From assembly GCA_023376005.1 (NCBI GenBank), contig CM042147.1, positions 116,439,074 to 116,503,073 of the forward strand: DNA of 64,000 nt, given 5' to 3'. The stretch comes from Doryteuthis pealeii (Eukaryota; Mollusca; Cephalopoda; Myopsida; Loliginidae). The position numbers were made by a program, and so were the translations under genes. Below are positions 1 to 11,000 of the stretch, piece by piece. The notes beneath the pieces are model-generated. The model had not been told where the DNA came from. It saw only the letters and a list, made by a program, of their open reading frames with translations, and made no database searches. Each line of letters begins with the position of its first letter. Position 1 is the stretch's first letter.

Positions 1-165
1 GAATATGTAAATATATTTGAATAAACATTAAAACAATATCACATTCTCACCAACATGTAAACACAATTGAAAAGAATTTCCCGCTTACGGAGTTCAACAT
101 TAAGCTTTGTCAGTCGATTCAACTATATAGAACAGTTTTTTGCTTAAATAAATGAAAAAACTAAC

Positions 166-282
166 CTTAATTTGAAGACGATCGGAAATTGTATATCTCT
201 TGTCGAAAATTCTCTTTCGTTCAACTTTTACATACACGTGGGGGCTAATCGAACATGCACCAACAAAACAGACTTCCGTCAT
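166..282 (-). CDS. Mirrored copy of the candidate first exon
   Basis: Reverse complement of 12798-12914 inside the left palindrome arm. The frame is open for 39 codons from the ATG at 282-280 to a donor (gttag) at 165-161. It reads MTEVCFVGACSISPHVYV, then KVERKRIFDKRY, ending LQIK. If the palindrome is an artefact, this is not a second gene but a second noisy reading of the same exon, perhaps the more accurate one. Confidence 0.35.
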
Positions 283-2055
283 ATCGGATTTAAAACTGGA
301 CGCCGAAACAAAATTAAAAAAATTTCTTAATAAATGATATTTGTGTAGATTATTTCATTTAAAATAATTTGTAAATATTCTGTCTTTTTTATATTTTATT
401 TTGCTTGTTTATCAGAATAAAAGGATACACCGAATGGTAGACACAGAACCGGAAATAGGAACGGAGTGAATAAAGTAAATACCGGCTCCAAAACGCTGAC
501 TTACTGTTTTTGATATATCAGTTAATTTCTTTTTAAATACTTTTGTGTTTTTCGTTGAATATTGATTGTTAGGATTGTAAAAATTGATAGAAGCAGTTAC
601 CGATTTTTTCAGACTTTAATCAGCTTCGTAGCGACAATTTGTAAATACGAACAAATCTTTATAAACAAAAACATTGGATTTGTTGGTGGGTGTGTTTGTT
701 CTATTTTGAAAAACTATATATGCAGCAGTACAATTTTCATTCTAAATTTTGCTACTCACTTGGATACCGGAGACTTTACCAGCCTTAAAAAAATCCTGAT
801 CCAACCTGGGAATTAAATTTAGATATTAATTTAAAAACTTTTAGACGTTTGCAATACTTTAACTTATAAATGCATTTCTTTTCTTACACTTTAATAGGGA
901 TATCAATTTTGTCTGCGTAAACAATTTAAAATGAAATAGAAATTTAATTAAATCGATATTAAGACAAAGTTTTGTGTCAGTCGAAACAAGTTGTAAAGTA
1001 ACCGTACCATATATTATTATCTGTAATTAAAATTTGAATGATCAGTCAGTGAGATTTTCATTATGCTGATTTTTTTTTAATCCATATAAAAACATTTAGC
1101 TTTTCTCACAAATTTAAGTTATACGCACTAGGTTACACCAAAATGACGTCAGTGATCAGTTTAGGCAATATGAAGGAAAGAAACGTTAAATATTTTTTAC
1201 TTTTAATTATTTAAAATCTTTGCAAAAAGAAAAAGACATAAAGAGTTGTTGTACAAGAAAAAACAGTTAATTCAAATAGAATTAGTCCAATTGGGAAAAA
1301 AATTACTTCAATGTCATCTGAAAATAAGTAAAACAGTCCGTTGTTTTTGGGGTTTTTTTTACAACAGGACGATTTCTTTATTGATAATTTAGCAGAATTT
1401 GTATTTCATGCCGTTCTTTTACATAAAAAAAAATCCTGAATAGATTCTTATAAAAAACTTGCTGAGTATAATATTTATAGAAAAAAAATATAAAAATCGT
1501 TTTTTATGGGTTTCATTTTTATATTTCATATAAAATAAATAGGCGGAGTCGTTAAAACAGATACTTTCCAATAATATATTTTAGGAATTTATTTACATAA
1601 TTTCATCAACAGGTAAATTAATACCGAAATGTTCATGAAAATTTGATGTACTTGATTTTCATAGATTTTTTAAACCGGTAGTCATAACTGTTTTTGGCTA
1701 CTGTTAAATTTCATTGATTTAACGGGTGCGAAAATGTAACATTGTTTTTCATTTATAATTTCTTATATCCATAAGCTGAAATTTTTTTTTAAATCATTCA
1801 GAGTTTTTTAATTTTTCTCTTTTGACATGGTTTCCAAAAATTTTTTCAAGTCAATATCAACCTTTGCAGTTTCTTTGTGTTAAATATAGAGGGTGGGGCG
1901 GAATTTGACTGGTCAAATTGGAGCTGCCTAATATGCCCAATCCTAACCTTTGAAGTCCAACTATGAATTTAAATATAAGCTTTATTGTGTTGAGTAGTGA
2001 GTAGATCCTCACTGGGTGCCCTATGTTTTAGGACAAAAATAAGCTAAAATTACTT
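283..2055. other. AT-rich stretch of left arm, no gene seen
   Basis: AT-rich sequence mirrored at about 11000-12797. It has homopolymer runs but no frame with protein-like composition and no recognised repeat. The only notable point is the mirror relationship itself. Confidence 0.6.
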
Positions 2056-2059
2056 CTGT

Positions 2060-2235
2060 TACTTTAACATCATTGACCAGGAGTGGTAGTAGCTGTTAGA
2101 GCCCATCTACAGGATAAATAGAAAACATGAGTTTTTATAAAAATTGAGTATCCATTAAGAATGAATTTATTTCAAACTTTGCCAGCATTAAATGAACCAA
2201 GAGGTTGATATGCTAAAACAAACCAAACCACTTGC
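2060..2235 (+). repeat. Repeat C, 3' part (left arm)
   Basis: Contains the family landmarks 'ggagtggtagtagctgtta', a 'ggataaatagaaa' block, 'gtatccattaagaatg' and the end 'ttgatatgctaaaac'. The mirrored copy is at about 10800-11000. It lacks the 5' half seen at 15470-15862. Confidence 0.75.
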
Positions 2236-2363
2236 GGAATTTTTGACATCAATGTTATGGCTCATCATACATTTCCATTAACATTCTTAACACCTGTGAG
2301 AATTTTCTAAGTCCAGAGCCCATTCCTATAAAGAATTTACCTAAAAATAGCCTTTTCATTTAA

Positions 2364-2620
2364 ATGTTTATAATTCTCTTACTGTTCATGTTGAAGCCAC
2401 CCTGGGTGCAACACATGAAGCAAAGAGGTCCAGAAGAAGCAGTGGCCAACAAAGCATTGGCGACATCAACATCTCAGGGACAGCCTTCATGTGCAACATC
2501 TGGTAGTCAAGAATGTTTTTTGAACATTGGACTGCACAGTCACAGAGGCACTGTAACTTCAGGCACGCAAAACTATTAAGCTTCAGATCTGAAATAGCTT
2601 GAGAGAATATGGGATTCATG
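2364..2620 (+). pseudogene. LINE ORF2 C-terminal tail with C2H2-like knuckle (left arm)
   Basis: The frame retains residues SQECFLNIGLHSH, matching the small zinc-binding C-terminus (C..C...H...C spacing) of many LINE reverse-transcriptase proteins. The mirrored minus-strand copy near 10457-10678 preserves the knuckle better (MCNICSQECFLNIGLHSHK). The left copy is frameshifted upstream and downstream. No RT core is present, so this is a dead 3' fragment. Confidence 0.55.
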
Positions 2621-3269
2621 CATCCAAGATATTATCATAATGAAATTGCAAATGGCCTCATCCAGGATTGAACTGTCTCTTGATTTCATTTCCTAACTGT
2701 TTACAATCATGGTGTCATAAATTTGTTGACAGATTGTAGCTGAATAGGGGCCTTGGCTTTGAGATCAGGAGTGGAAAACTACCAGGACAGTTTAACCGCC
2801 CTTGATCCCTTGGAAATGCATCACGAGAAACATTGTGACTATTTTAGATCTTGGAGATTCGACTGGACATTGAGAAAGACAGACATATCCATTTGTGAGG
2901 TCAAACTCTCATGCCGAGCGGTGATAAGGAACATGTGCAAATAAAAGCTGATCAAGAAAATAATGTCTTGTGGAATCATTCGATTGCCAATGACTTAAAG
3001 TTAGCTCAAAAGAAGCCCTTAGTCTAAAAAGAAGAAAGTTAGATAGAACCCACTAGATGAGATGTCAGCCTGAGAAGAAGAGGAAATAGAAGACAGACAT
3101 AGCAACTGACGACAGATGAGAGCCAGACAAGTTAGCAAGAAGCAAGTAAGATCTCCCAATCAAGTAAGTCTCTAATCTCTAATGAGTATCTCTCTTGTAT
3201 CTCTCTCTCTATCACCGAATCTCTCTGAAGTCACTTCTCATGTATTATACCAATGAGGGTATGTAAAAA

Positions 3270-3870
3270 GTTTCGAGGTGGGCTTTAAAGATGGTATAAG
3301 CCAGAAAGCAAGGTGAGTCTATTCTCTTCACTAGCATTAGACCAAGGAGGTTGTTTGGGTATTTGAGGCGGAGCGCCACTCCTACCATAAACTCCTCATT
3401 TTACGCATATAATCATGTGCTTACTGTCGAGGGAGTCTAGGAGCGCGTGGTTAATGGTTAAATCATGGGAAATGGACTCGTCGACCGAGTTCAAACTTTC
3501 TGGATGTGGCAATTATTTCACTTAGCGCTACATACCCTTGGGAAAGGTGATGAATCCTACTACTCCCTCCATTCTATGGGTAAATAGTAGGCAGATGGCC
3601 TCTTTAACCTCTCCCGCCAGCTATGGAAATAGTAGGGCAGACTTGCCTCTTTAACCTTGGTTGAACCGGTCTAGGAAAGGAAAACTCTGATTCAAAACCT
3701 GTTAAACTCCGCTAGAAATGACCTTGTGTCGCATCATGCTCGTCGGAGGAATTGGTAAATATACATATTCCATTGCTATCATATGTTGAGTTGGCAAAGG
3801 CCGGAATCGAACCAGGAACTGCGAGCGTTCCACAGCCAGACACCTCTACTGATGAGCTAACCGCCTTTTA
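3270..3870 (-). repeat. SINE-A split by a nested SINE-B (left arm)
   Basis: SINE-A body lies at about 3270-3425 and its tRNA-like head at about 3780-3870, both reading on the minus strand, with a plus-strand SINE-B between them. This mirrors 9146-9765, where the nesting is clearer. Confidence 0.75.
3426..3775 (+). repeat. SINE-B nested in SINE-A (left arm)
   Basis: tRNA-like head with a degraded A box near 'gcgtggttaatggttaaa', then 'gggaaatggactcgtcgac', the body 'ctttaaccttgg' and the end 'ggaattggtaaatatac'. Several one-base losses relative to other copies are visible, which is relevant to the fold-back-read hypothesis. Confidence 0.75.
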
Positions 3871-3944
3871 TTGGAGGGTTATATAAACCTACAGTGATAA
3901 CCGTTTTGCTAAGACATGTTTCACATTTTTGTTTAGCATTAAAA

Positions 3945-4180
3945 AGTAAAGTCGTCGGGTGGCCAAATATCGGTATCAGCAATCAGCGAGGGATCAACCC
4001 TTTTCACTAGCTAGGACCAAGAGATTTTTTTTGGCTCTGAGGCAGAGCACAACTCTACCATCAGCTCCTCCCTTTACCGCACATATCCACGGCTACTCAT
4101 ATGCTGAGTGGCGAGGGCTGGAATTTGAACAAGGAAACCTTGTGGTTTCTGCAACGCTTCTACGATAAGTAACCCGTCCA
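3945..4180 (-). repeat. SINE-A (left arm)
   Basis: Minus-strand SINE-A: body start 'aagtcgtcgggtggcc', then 'tcactagctaggaccaag' and 'accatcagctcctc', ending in the tRNA-like head near 'ggaaaccttgtggtttct'. Its mirror is 8815-9070. The A and B boxes are clearer in the mirror copy. Confidence 0.8.
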
Positions 4181-4629
4181 ATTTTTAAAAAATTTTTCTG
4201 AACTATGATATTATTTTCAGTAAAACCAATTAAAAACAAAAGCACATATTCATTATCAAATTCCTATTATTAATATCAAAAAAGATATTGTTCTAATTTT
4301 CAACACGACTTTTTTTAAAAATCATTAAGGATCAATAAACTGATTAAAATTATTTACAGCAGAAAAGTTTATTTTAAAGTTTTCAGCTTTCTATTTACAT
4401 GAAGCAATAAAACGTTGTTGGAAAAATATTAATGGTTGTATTATTTCCTGTTTTAAGGCTTTGTTCTACCTTTGATAAAAATGTGGAATTGACTAGTAAA
4501 GACTTGGGAATCAGGCATATGTGTGATAGTAAAGTGACCAGAGGTCGATTTTCTGTTTTCAAATATTTTTGATGTAATTTAGCAATGACCAAGTGCCTAA
4601 GGTTGCTTTGAATAATAACACACAACTGT

Positions 4630-4790
4630 ATCATAATATGAGAGCTCTGTCGGTAGTCATCAGCCTAGATACCATAAGTCTAGGTCAAATAACTGGCTCT
4701 CCTCAACTCAGCGCATGAGTAGCACAGCTTGGATCTGGCAGTTAAGTGGGATTGGCTTGTGTATTGTGTATTTGCAAGAAGTGCAGATCT
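4630..4790 (+). repeat. SINE-A-like tRNA head fragment (left arm)
   Basis: Shares 'gagctctgtcggtag' (A-box region) and 'cagcgcatgagtagcacag' with SINE-A but lacks the long body. Mirrored at about 8210-8350. It is either a truncated SINE-A or a related family. Confidence 0.55.
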
Positions 4791-5289
4791 CTGCATAATT
4801 TTTTGGGGCCTAGAAGCTCTAGAACTCATCTTACAGACAAAATAGATTACAAAAAGTCGCCAATTTTTGCACACACCCCAAATTTGGAGAGCTAAAAAAC
4901 AACCATAACTTGGCCCAATTTTTTTTTAATTAAAAGCTCAAATTTTGGGTTTTATCTAATTTTACATTAGTCCACACCTGGACAGAATTTCCAGAAAAAT
5001 TGAAAGTGATGGGTGAATGGCCTGGATGATTGACATGAAATTACCCATATACATATTACAGGACTATATATGATTTGGCAGAAAATCGTGTTCAAGTATT
5101 GCCATTGTTTGATAAAAAAATAAATCAAATTAAAATCTTAAAAGTTCAAACAAAGAATATAATGCGTGAGCTCCAAAAAGTCAACAATGAGCTGCACAAA
5201 AGTGGCTCTTTAGTCTGCCAAAGGTCTTGCACATCTTCCCACATTTATATATCCAGGAGCCACAGGGTATTTTATTAGTCCATTTTCCG

Positions 5290-6010
5290 CCGATGCACAG
5301 ATTGGTGACTGATCAGGCAGCTATGCTTCATACATGAGGCCTTCCACACTTGTCACATAGTAGACTATTTGAAGCCCTTGGATATCTACTTTTAATAAGT
5401 TTGTGTACCTGGGTAGCATGCCTAAACATGGATTGGTCCCTTGATTGATGGAGATCTGCTCGGATTCAGCAAGGCAATGATACCTTTGGAAAATTAACAG
5501 AAGGTTTGTGGATTGCCGTGGAATTTCAATTGCAACAAAAGTAACGGTATATGTTGCATGTATTTCATCTGCCTTCTCCTTTCGCTTGCAAAACCTGACA
5601 CATACAAGAAACATCTTAACGTCTTGAGCGTTTCACAGCAATGCCTACAACAAATATTAGGGGTCGCTGGCAAATGTACATTCAGTACTGAGGTGCTGAG
5701 CGAGGCCAAATGTCAAAGTATAGGAATTCTCTAATCAAAATAGATGAGATGGAGTGGGAATTGGTAAGATGAACATGGGCGACCTGCCTAAACAACTGCT
5801 CTATGGGGAACTTGTTAAATGGCGGCGGGGCGCAGCACTTAAATGCCGGTTTGGGGCTCAAGCCAGGATGAGATACAAGGATTGCTGAGGTCGACCTTGA
5901 AAAAATGTAACATGATGAGAAGACCTGGGAGAGTAAGGCTTTGGACCGTGGGCAGGGAGAAGAGCTTACTGGAGGGCACAAAAAAGGTTTGAGACCAACC
6001 GTATACAGCA
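5290..6010 (+). pseudogene. LINE reverse-transcriptase C-terminal region (left arm)
   Basis: Frameshifted remnant of a non-LTR retrotransposon ORF2. Recognisable blocks include CLQQILGV, TEVLSEAKCQSI and, upstream, a FVYLGS-like segment near 5400. These match the region after the RT core in which most LINEs read like CLRKILGI...TEVL.RA. Its mirror is 6990-7720. Not functional. Confidence 0.7.
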
Positions 6011-6179
6011 TGGCAGTTTGAAACGAGATATTCACAAGAATAAAAAAAGATAGACAGCTAATATTATATATATAGATAGATACATGATACATACATATAA
6101 AAAAAAACTAAGATAGATATGAAACCAGCTTAGATAGATAATTTCTTTATCAAAGGAAAGTTTTATCGTTGAATGACAG

Positions 6180-6423
6180 TTTCATTTGAAGAAAATTTGA
6201 GTGGGCCATCAGCGGAAGTGGAAAAAATATGAAGACCTACGAACAATGGCATCAGAACAGATGGATAACAGATGGTATTTCCATTAATCGGATGTCAGGG
6301 ATTATTTACCCAACTCAACCTCCGGCATTTTTTCTAAACTTGGACTTTCTCCACCAGGACAAGAGGAAATACTTAAAAAAGATTTCGGAGAAAGCTTTAA
6401 CCGATCAGCGTGGATATGGCAGT
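6180..6423 (+). pseudogene. Second LINE C-terminal fragment (left arm)
   Basis: Reads QNRWITDGISI, then LNLDFLHQ and YLKKISEKAL, a known LINE ORF2 tail pattern (consensus-like ITDVFPIEVGC...LGL). It ends at the palindrome breakpoint, so the frame is truncated by the inversion. The more complete copy is 6527-6825 on the minus strand. Confidence 0.65.
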
Positions 6424-6569
6424 AGCATGCAACCAACAAAGCCTTCATCAGATGATGACTCTGGTTCAGGCATGGTTTCGGGGCAGAAGCATCATTACCA
6501 CTAACCCAGAGTGCCCCAGCAGTATCTCACGATACCACCAGACTTTGTCGGTTTGATGTCCAATATAGG
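6424..6569. other. Central spacer of the inverted repeat
   Basis: These 146 bp are single-copy within the window. Read on the minus strand they continue the LINE reading frame that enters from the right arm, ending in a stop after residues NRQSLVVS. The native orientation of this locus is therefore that of the right arm, and the left arm is the folded-back copy that starts abruptly at 6423. Confidence 0.8.
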
Positions 6570-6825
6570 ACTGCCATATCCACGCTGATGCGGTTAAAGC
6601 TTTCTCCTGAATCTTTTTTTAAGTATTCCTCTTTCTGGTGGAGAAAGTCCAAGTTTAGACAAAAATGCGAGGTTGAGTTGGTAATAAATCCCTGACATCC
6701 GACTTCAATGGGAAATACATCTGTTATCCATCTGTTTCTGATGCATTGTTCACGTAGGTCTTCATATTTTTCCAACTTCCGCTGATGGGCCCACTCAAGA
6801 TTTTCTTCAAATGAAACTGTCAATT
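6527..6825 (-). pseudogene. Second LINE C-terminal fragment (centre and right arm)
   Basis: Open minus-strand frame with TVSFEENLEWAHQRKLEKY, then CIRNRWITDVFPIEVGCQGF, matching the tail of LINE ORF2 proteins in which a conserved PIEVGCRGF block follows an AHERK-like helix. It crosses the palindrome breakpoint and the spacer without interruption, showing that the right arm is the native sequence. No RT catalytic domain is present. Confidence 0.7.
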
Positions 6826-6989
6826 CAACGATAAAAACTTTCTTTTGATTAACAGAAATTATCTATCTAAGCTGGTTCATATCTATCTTAGTCTTTTTTA
6901 TATGTATGTATGCATGTATCTATCTATATATATATATATAGTCCTGTCTACTTTTTTTATTCTTGTGAATATCTCGTTTCAACTGCTCA

Positions 6990-7720
6990 TGCTGTATACG
7001 GTTAGGTCTCAACCTTTTTGTGCCCTCCAGTAAAGCTCTTCTCCACTGCCCACGGTCCAAAGCCTTACTCTCCCAGGTCTTTCATCAATGTTACATTTTT
7101 CAAGGTCGACCTCAGGCAATCCTTGTATCTCATCCTTGGGCCTTGAGCCAAACGCTTTCCATTTACAAGTTCCCCATAGAGCAGTTGTTTAGGAAGTCGC
7201 CCATTGTTCATCCTTACCAAATTCCCACTCCATCTCAATTATGGTTTGATTATGAGAGATTCTATACTTTGACATTTGGCTCGCTCCAGAACCTCAATGT
7301 CACTGATGTACATTTGCCAGCGTACCCCTAATATTTGTTGTAGGCATTGCTGTGTGAAACGCTCAAGACGTTTAAGATGTTTCTTGTATGTGGTCCAGGT
7401 TTTGCAAGCGTAAAGGAGAGCAGATGAAATACAGCAACATATACCTTGACTTTTGTTGCAATTGAAATTCCACGGCAAATCCACAACCTTCTGTTTAATT
7501 TTCCAAAGTATCACTTGCCTTGCTGATCCGAAAGCAGATTTCTCATCATCAAGGGGTACCAGTCATGTTTAGCAGCTTACCCAGGTACACAAACTTATTT
7601 AAAAGTAGATATCCAAGGGCTTCAAATCAGTCTACTATGTGACAAGTGTGGAAGGCTATGTATGAGCAAAGCTGGCCTGATCAGTCACCAATCTGGCATC
7701 GGCGGGATGGACTAATAAAT
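6990..7720 (-). pseudogene. LINE reverse-transcriptase C-terminal region (right arm)
   Basis: Minus-strand blocks LYACKTWTTYKKHLKRLERF, CLQQILGVRWQ, IEVLERAKCQSI, then in a shifted frame LPKQLLYGELVNGKR and MRYKDCLRSTLK. This order is the standard C-terminal part of LINE ORF2 (CETWT ... LGI.W.D ... LYGEL ... RYKD.LK). Frame shifts and lack of the RT core show it is inactive. Confidence 0.8.
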
Positions 7721-7945
7721 ACCCTGTGCTTCCCTGGAATTACCTATAAATGTGGAAGATGTGCAAGACTTTGGCAGGACTAAAGAGGCCACTTTTGTGC
7801 AGCTCATTGTTGAACTTTTGAAGCTCACCATTATATTCTTTGTTGAACTTTTAAGATTTTTAAATTTGATTTATTTTTTATCAAACAATGGCAATACTTG
7901 AACACGAGTTTTCTGCCATCATTAATAGTCCTGTAATATGTATAT

Positions 7946-8024
7946 GGGTAATTTCATGTCAAATCATCCAGGCCATGTCACCCATCACTTTCAATTTTTC
8001 TGAAATTCTGTCCAGGTGTGGACT
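7946..8024. repeat. MITE-like terminal segment
   Basis: The sequence 'gggtaatttcatgtcaaatc' resembles the terminal repeat of the MITE at 52498-52869 ('gggtcatgccatgtcaattc'). The mirror is about 4975-5047. Only one end is recognisable here. Confidence 0.35.
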
Positions 8025-8209
8025 ATGTTAAAATTAGATAAAACCCAAAATTTGAGCTTTTAATTTAAAAAAATTGGCCAAGTTATGTTGATTTTAGCTC
8101 TCCAAATTTGGGGTGTGTGCAAAAATTGGCGACTTTTTAATCTATTTTTGTCTGTAAAATGAGTTCTAGAGCTTCCCTACCCAAAAAAATTATGCAGAGA
8201 TCTAGCACT

Positions 8210-8350
8210 TCTTGCAAATACACATACACAAGCCAAATCCACTTTACTGCACAGATCCAAGCTGTGCTACTCATGCGCTGAGTTGAGGAGAGCCAGTATT
8301 GAACCTAGAACCTTATGGTATCTAGGCTGATGCTCTACCGACAGAGCTCT
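8210..8350 (-). repeat. SINE-A-like tRNA head fragment (right arm)
   Basis: Mirror of 4630-4790. The minus strand has 'agctctgtcggtagagc' (A box) and 'aggttcaatactggctct' (B box-like), followed by 'actcagcgcatgagtagcac'. Confidence 0.6.
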
Positions 8351-8814
8351 CATATTATTGATACAGTTGTGTGTTATTATTCAAGCAACCTTAGGCCTTG
8401 GTCATTGCTAAATTACATCAAATATTTGAAAACAGAAAATCGACCTCTGGGGGTCACTTTACTATAAACATATGCCTGATTCCCAAGTCTTACTAGATCA
8501 TTCCACATTTTTATCAAAGGTAGAACAAAGCTTAAAACAGGAAATAATACAACCATTAATATTTTTCAAACAACGTTTTATTGCTTCATGTAATAGAAAG
8601 CTGAAAACTTAAAATAAACTTTTCTGCTGTAATAAATTTTATCAGTTTATTGATCCTTAATGATTTTTAAAAAAAGTCGTGTTGAAAATAGAACAATATC
8701 TTTTGATATTATATAAAATAGGAATTATGATAAATGGAAAATATGTGCTTTTGCTTTTTAATTGGTTTTACTGAAAAAATAAATCATAAGTTTCAGAAAA
8801 TTTTTTTTATAAAA

Positions 8815-9070
8815 TTGGCCGGGTTAGCTTAGTCGGTAGAGCGTTCGGCTAGAAACCACAAGGTTCCTTGTTCAATTCCAGCCCTCGCCAACTCAGCATA
8901 TGAGTAGCACGTGGATATGTGCGGTAAAGGAGGAGCTGATGGTAGGAGTTGTGCTCTGCCTCAGATGCCAAAAAAAAATCTCCTTGGTCTAGCTAGTGAA
9001 AAGGGGATTGGACTCCCTCGCTGATTGGCTGATACCGATATTTGGCCACCCCGACGACTTTACTTTTTTT
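8815..9070 (+). repeat. SINE-A, near full length (right arm)
   Basis: tRNA-like head with A box 'tagcttagtcggtagagcg' and B box 'gttcaattcc', then 'actcagcatatgagtagcac', 'gagctgatggtagg', 'ctccttggtctag', 'gtgaaaaggggattggac' and the end 'ccccgacgactttac'. Pol III-type internal promoter boxes plus a repeated non-tRNA body define a tRNA-derived SINE. A cloverleaf cannot be folded fully, so it is not a tRNA gene. Confidence 0.85.
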
Positions 9071-9145
9071 AATGCTAAAACAAACATTGAAACATGTGCT
9101 TAGCAAACGGTTATCACTGTAGGTGTTATATTACCCTCAATAAAG

Positions 9146-9765
9146 GCCGGTTTAGCTCAATCAGTAGAGTGTCTGGCTGGGAACCTCGAAGTTCCTGGTT
9201 CGATTCCGGCCTTTGCCAAACTCAACATATGAGTAGCACATGGATATGTATATTTACCAATCCCTCCGCACGAGCATGATGCGACACAAGGTCAATTTCT
9301 TAAGCGGAGTTTAACAGGTTTGAATTCAGAGTTTTCCTTCTCCTAGACCGGTTGCCTAACCAAGGTAAAGAGGCCAGTCTGCCCTACTATTTACCCATAG
9401 CTGGAGGGAGAGGTTAAAGAGGCCAGTCTGCCCTACTATTTACCCATAGCTGGAGGGAGAGTAGGATTCATACCTTTCCCAAGGGTATTAGCGCTAAGTG
9501 AAATAATTGCCACATCCAGAATTTGAACTCGGGTCGACGAGTCCATTTCCCATGACTTTAACCATTACACCACGCGCTTCCTAGACTCCCTCGCCATGTA
9601 GCACATGGATATATGCAGTAAAATGAGGAGTTTATGGTAGGAGTGGCGCTCCGCCTCAGATACCCAAACAACCTCCTTGGTCTAATGCTAGTGAAAAGAG
9701 AATAGACTCACTTGCTTTCTGGCTTATACCATCTTTAAGCCACTCGACAACTTTTTACATACCCT
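9146..9765 (+). repeat. SINE-A interrupted by SINE-B (right arm)
   Basis: The tRNA-like head (A box 'tagctcaatcagtagagtg', B box 'ggttcgattcc') occupies about 9146-9247. The body resumes at 9598 and ends near 9765 at 'cactcgacaac'. The sequence 'gtagcacatggatat' stands at both 9233-9247 and 9598-9612, a 15-bp target-site duplication around the inserted SINE-B. Confidence 0.85.
9248..9597 (-). repeat. SINE-B nested in SINE-A (right arm)
   Basis: Minus-strand SINE-B flanked by a 15-bp target-site duplication in the host SINE-A. One internal block of about 60 bp ('ctgccctactatttaccca') is present twice in tandem at about 9374-9460, a local duplication absent from the left-arm copy. Insertion into SINE-A makes SINE-B the younger of the two here. 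Confidence 0.85.
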
Positions 9766-10456
9766 CATTGGGTATATACATGAGAGAGTGACTTCAGAGA
9801 GATCTCGGTGATAGAGAGAGAGATACAAGAGAGATACTCATTAGAGATTAGAGACTTACTTGATTGGGAGATCTTACTTGCTTCTTGCTAACTTGTCTGG
9901 CTCTCATCTTGTCGTCTAGTTGCTATGTTCCTGTCTTCTATTTCCTCTTCTTCTCAGGCTGACATCTCATCTAGTTGGGTTCTATCTAACTTCTTCTTTT
10001 TTAACTAAGGGCTTCTTTTGAGCTAACTTTAGTCATTGCAATCAAATGAATTCACAAGACATTATTTTCTTGATCAAGCTTTTATTTTGCCCATGTTCTT
10101 ATTCACCGCTCGGATGAGAGTTTGACCTCAGCAATGATATGTCTGTCTTGTCTCAATGTCCAGTCGAATCTCAAATCTAAAACTAGTCACATGTTTCTCG
10201 TGATGCATTTTCCAGGGATCAGGGCGGTATAACTGTCCTGGTAGTTTTCCACTCCCTGATCTCAAAGCCAACGGCCCCTTATTCAGCTACAGAGTCTGTC
10301 AACAATTTATGACACCATGAGTTGTAACAGTAGGAAATGAAATCAGAGAACCAAGTTCAAATCCTGGATGAGGCCATTTGCATTTCATTATGATAATATC
10401 CTTGGGAATGGCATGAATCCATATATTCTCTCCCAAGCTATTTCAGTCTCGGAAGA

Positions 10457-10678
10457 CTATAATATAGTTTTTGCGTGCCTGAAGTTACAGTGCCTCTTGT
10501 GACTGTGAAGTCCAATGTTCAAAAAACATTCTTGACTACAGATGTTGCACATGAAGGCTGTCCCTGAAGATGTTGATGTGCCAATGCTTTGTTGCCACTG
10601 CTTTCTTCTGGACCTCTTTGCTTCATGGTGTTGCACCAGGGTGGCTTCAAACATGAACAGTAAGAGAATTATAAACAT
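10457..10678 (-). pseudogene. LINE ORF2 C-terminal tail with C2H2-like knuckle (right arm)
   Basis: Minus-strand frame with basic residues (KRSRRKQWQQS) followed by MCNICSQECF and GLHSHKRHC, the zinc-knuckle ending typical of LINE ORF2 proteins. It is the mirror of 2364-2620. Only the extreme C-terminus survives. The subfamily cannot be named without an alignment. Confidence 0.6.
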
Positions 10679-10799
10679 TTAAATGAAAAGGCTATTTTTA
10701 GGTAAATTCTTATAGGAATGGGGCTCTGGACTTAGAAAATTCTCAACAGGATGTTAAGAGTTAATGGAAATGTTATGATGAGCCATACATTGATGTCAA

Positions 10800-11000
10800 A
10801 AATTCCCGCAAGTGGTTTGGTTTGTTTTTGGCATATCAACCTCTTTGGGTCATTTAATGCTGGCAAAGTCTTGAAATAAAATTCATTCTTAATGGATACT
10901 CAATTTTTATAAACTCATGTTTTTCTATCCTGTAGATGGGACTCTAACAGGTACTACCACTCCTGGTCAATGATAGTTAAAGTACAGAGTAATTTAGCTT
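10800..11000 (-). repeat. Repeat C, 3' part (right arm)
   Basis: Mirror of 2060-2235, with 'taatggatactcaattttta' and 'tactaccactcctgg' on the plus strand. Confidence 0.7.

Larger units (their letters stand above)
1..6423. repeat. Left arm of giant inverted repeat
   Basis: The whole segment is the reverse complement of 6570-13085. The first bases (gaatatgtaaatata) pair with 13071-13085, and the inner edge (tggatatggcagt) pairs with 6570-6582. Mirrored landmarks are a candidate exon, a LINE zinc-knuckle tail, nested SINEs and a LINE C-terminus. In the stretch I compared by eye (about 5290-5710 against 7570-7290), differences were mostly single-base insertions and deletions. The arm reaches the window edge, so its outer limit is unknown. 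Either a real palindrome or an uncorrected fold-back read. Confidence 0.95.

Noticed and set aside
3851..3870. 'ctgatgagctaacc' as ribozyme core
   Set aside because: It is the tRNA-like head of SINE-A in reverse and has no GAAA partner.
8815..8895. Genuine tRNA gene
   Set aside because: A and B boxes are good, but the acceptor stem does not close and the unit is part of a body repeated more than ten times, so it is a SINE head.
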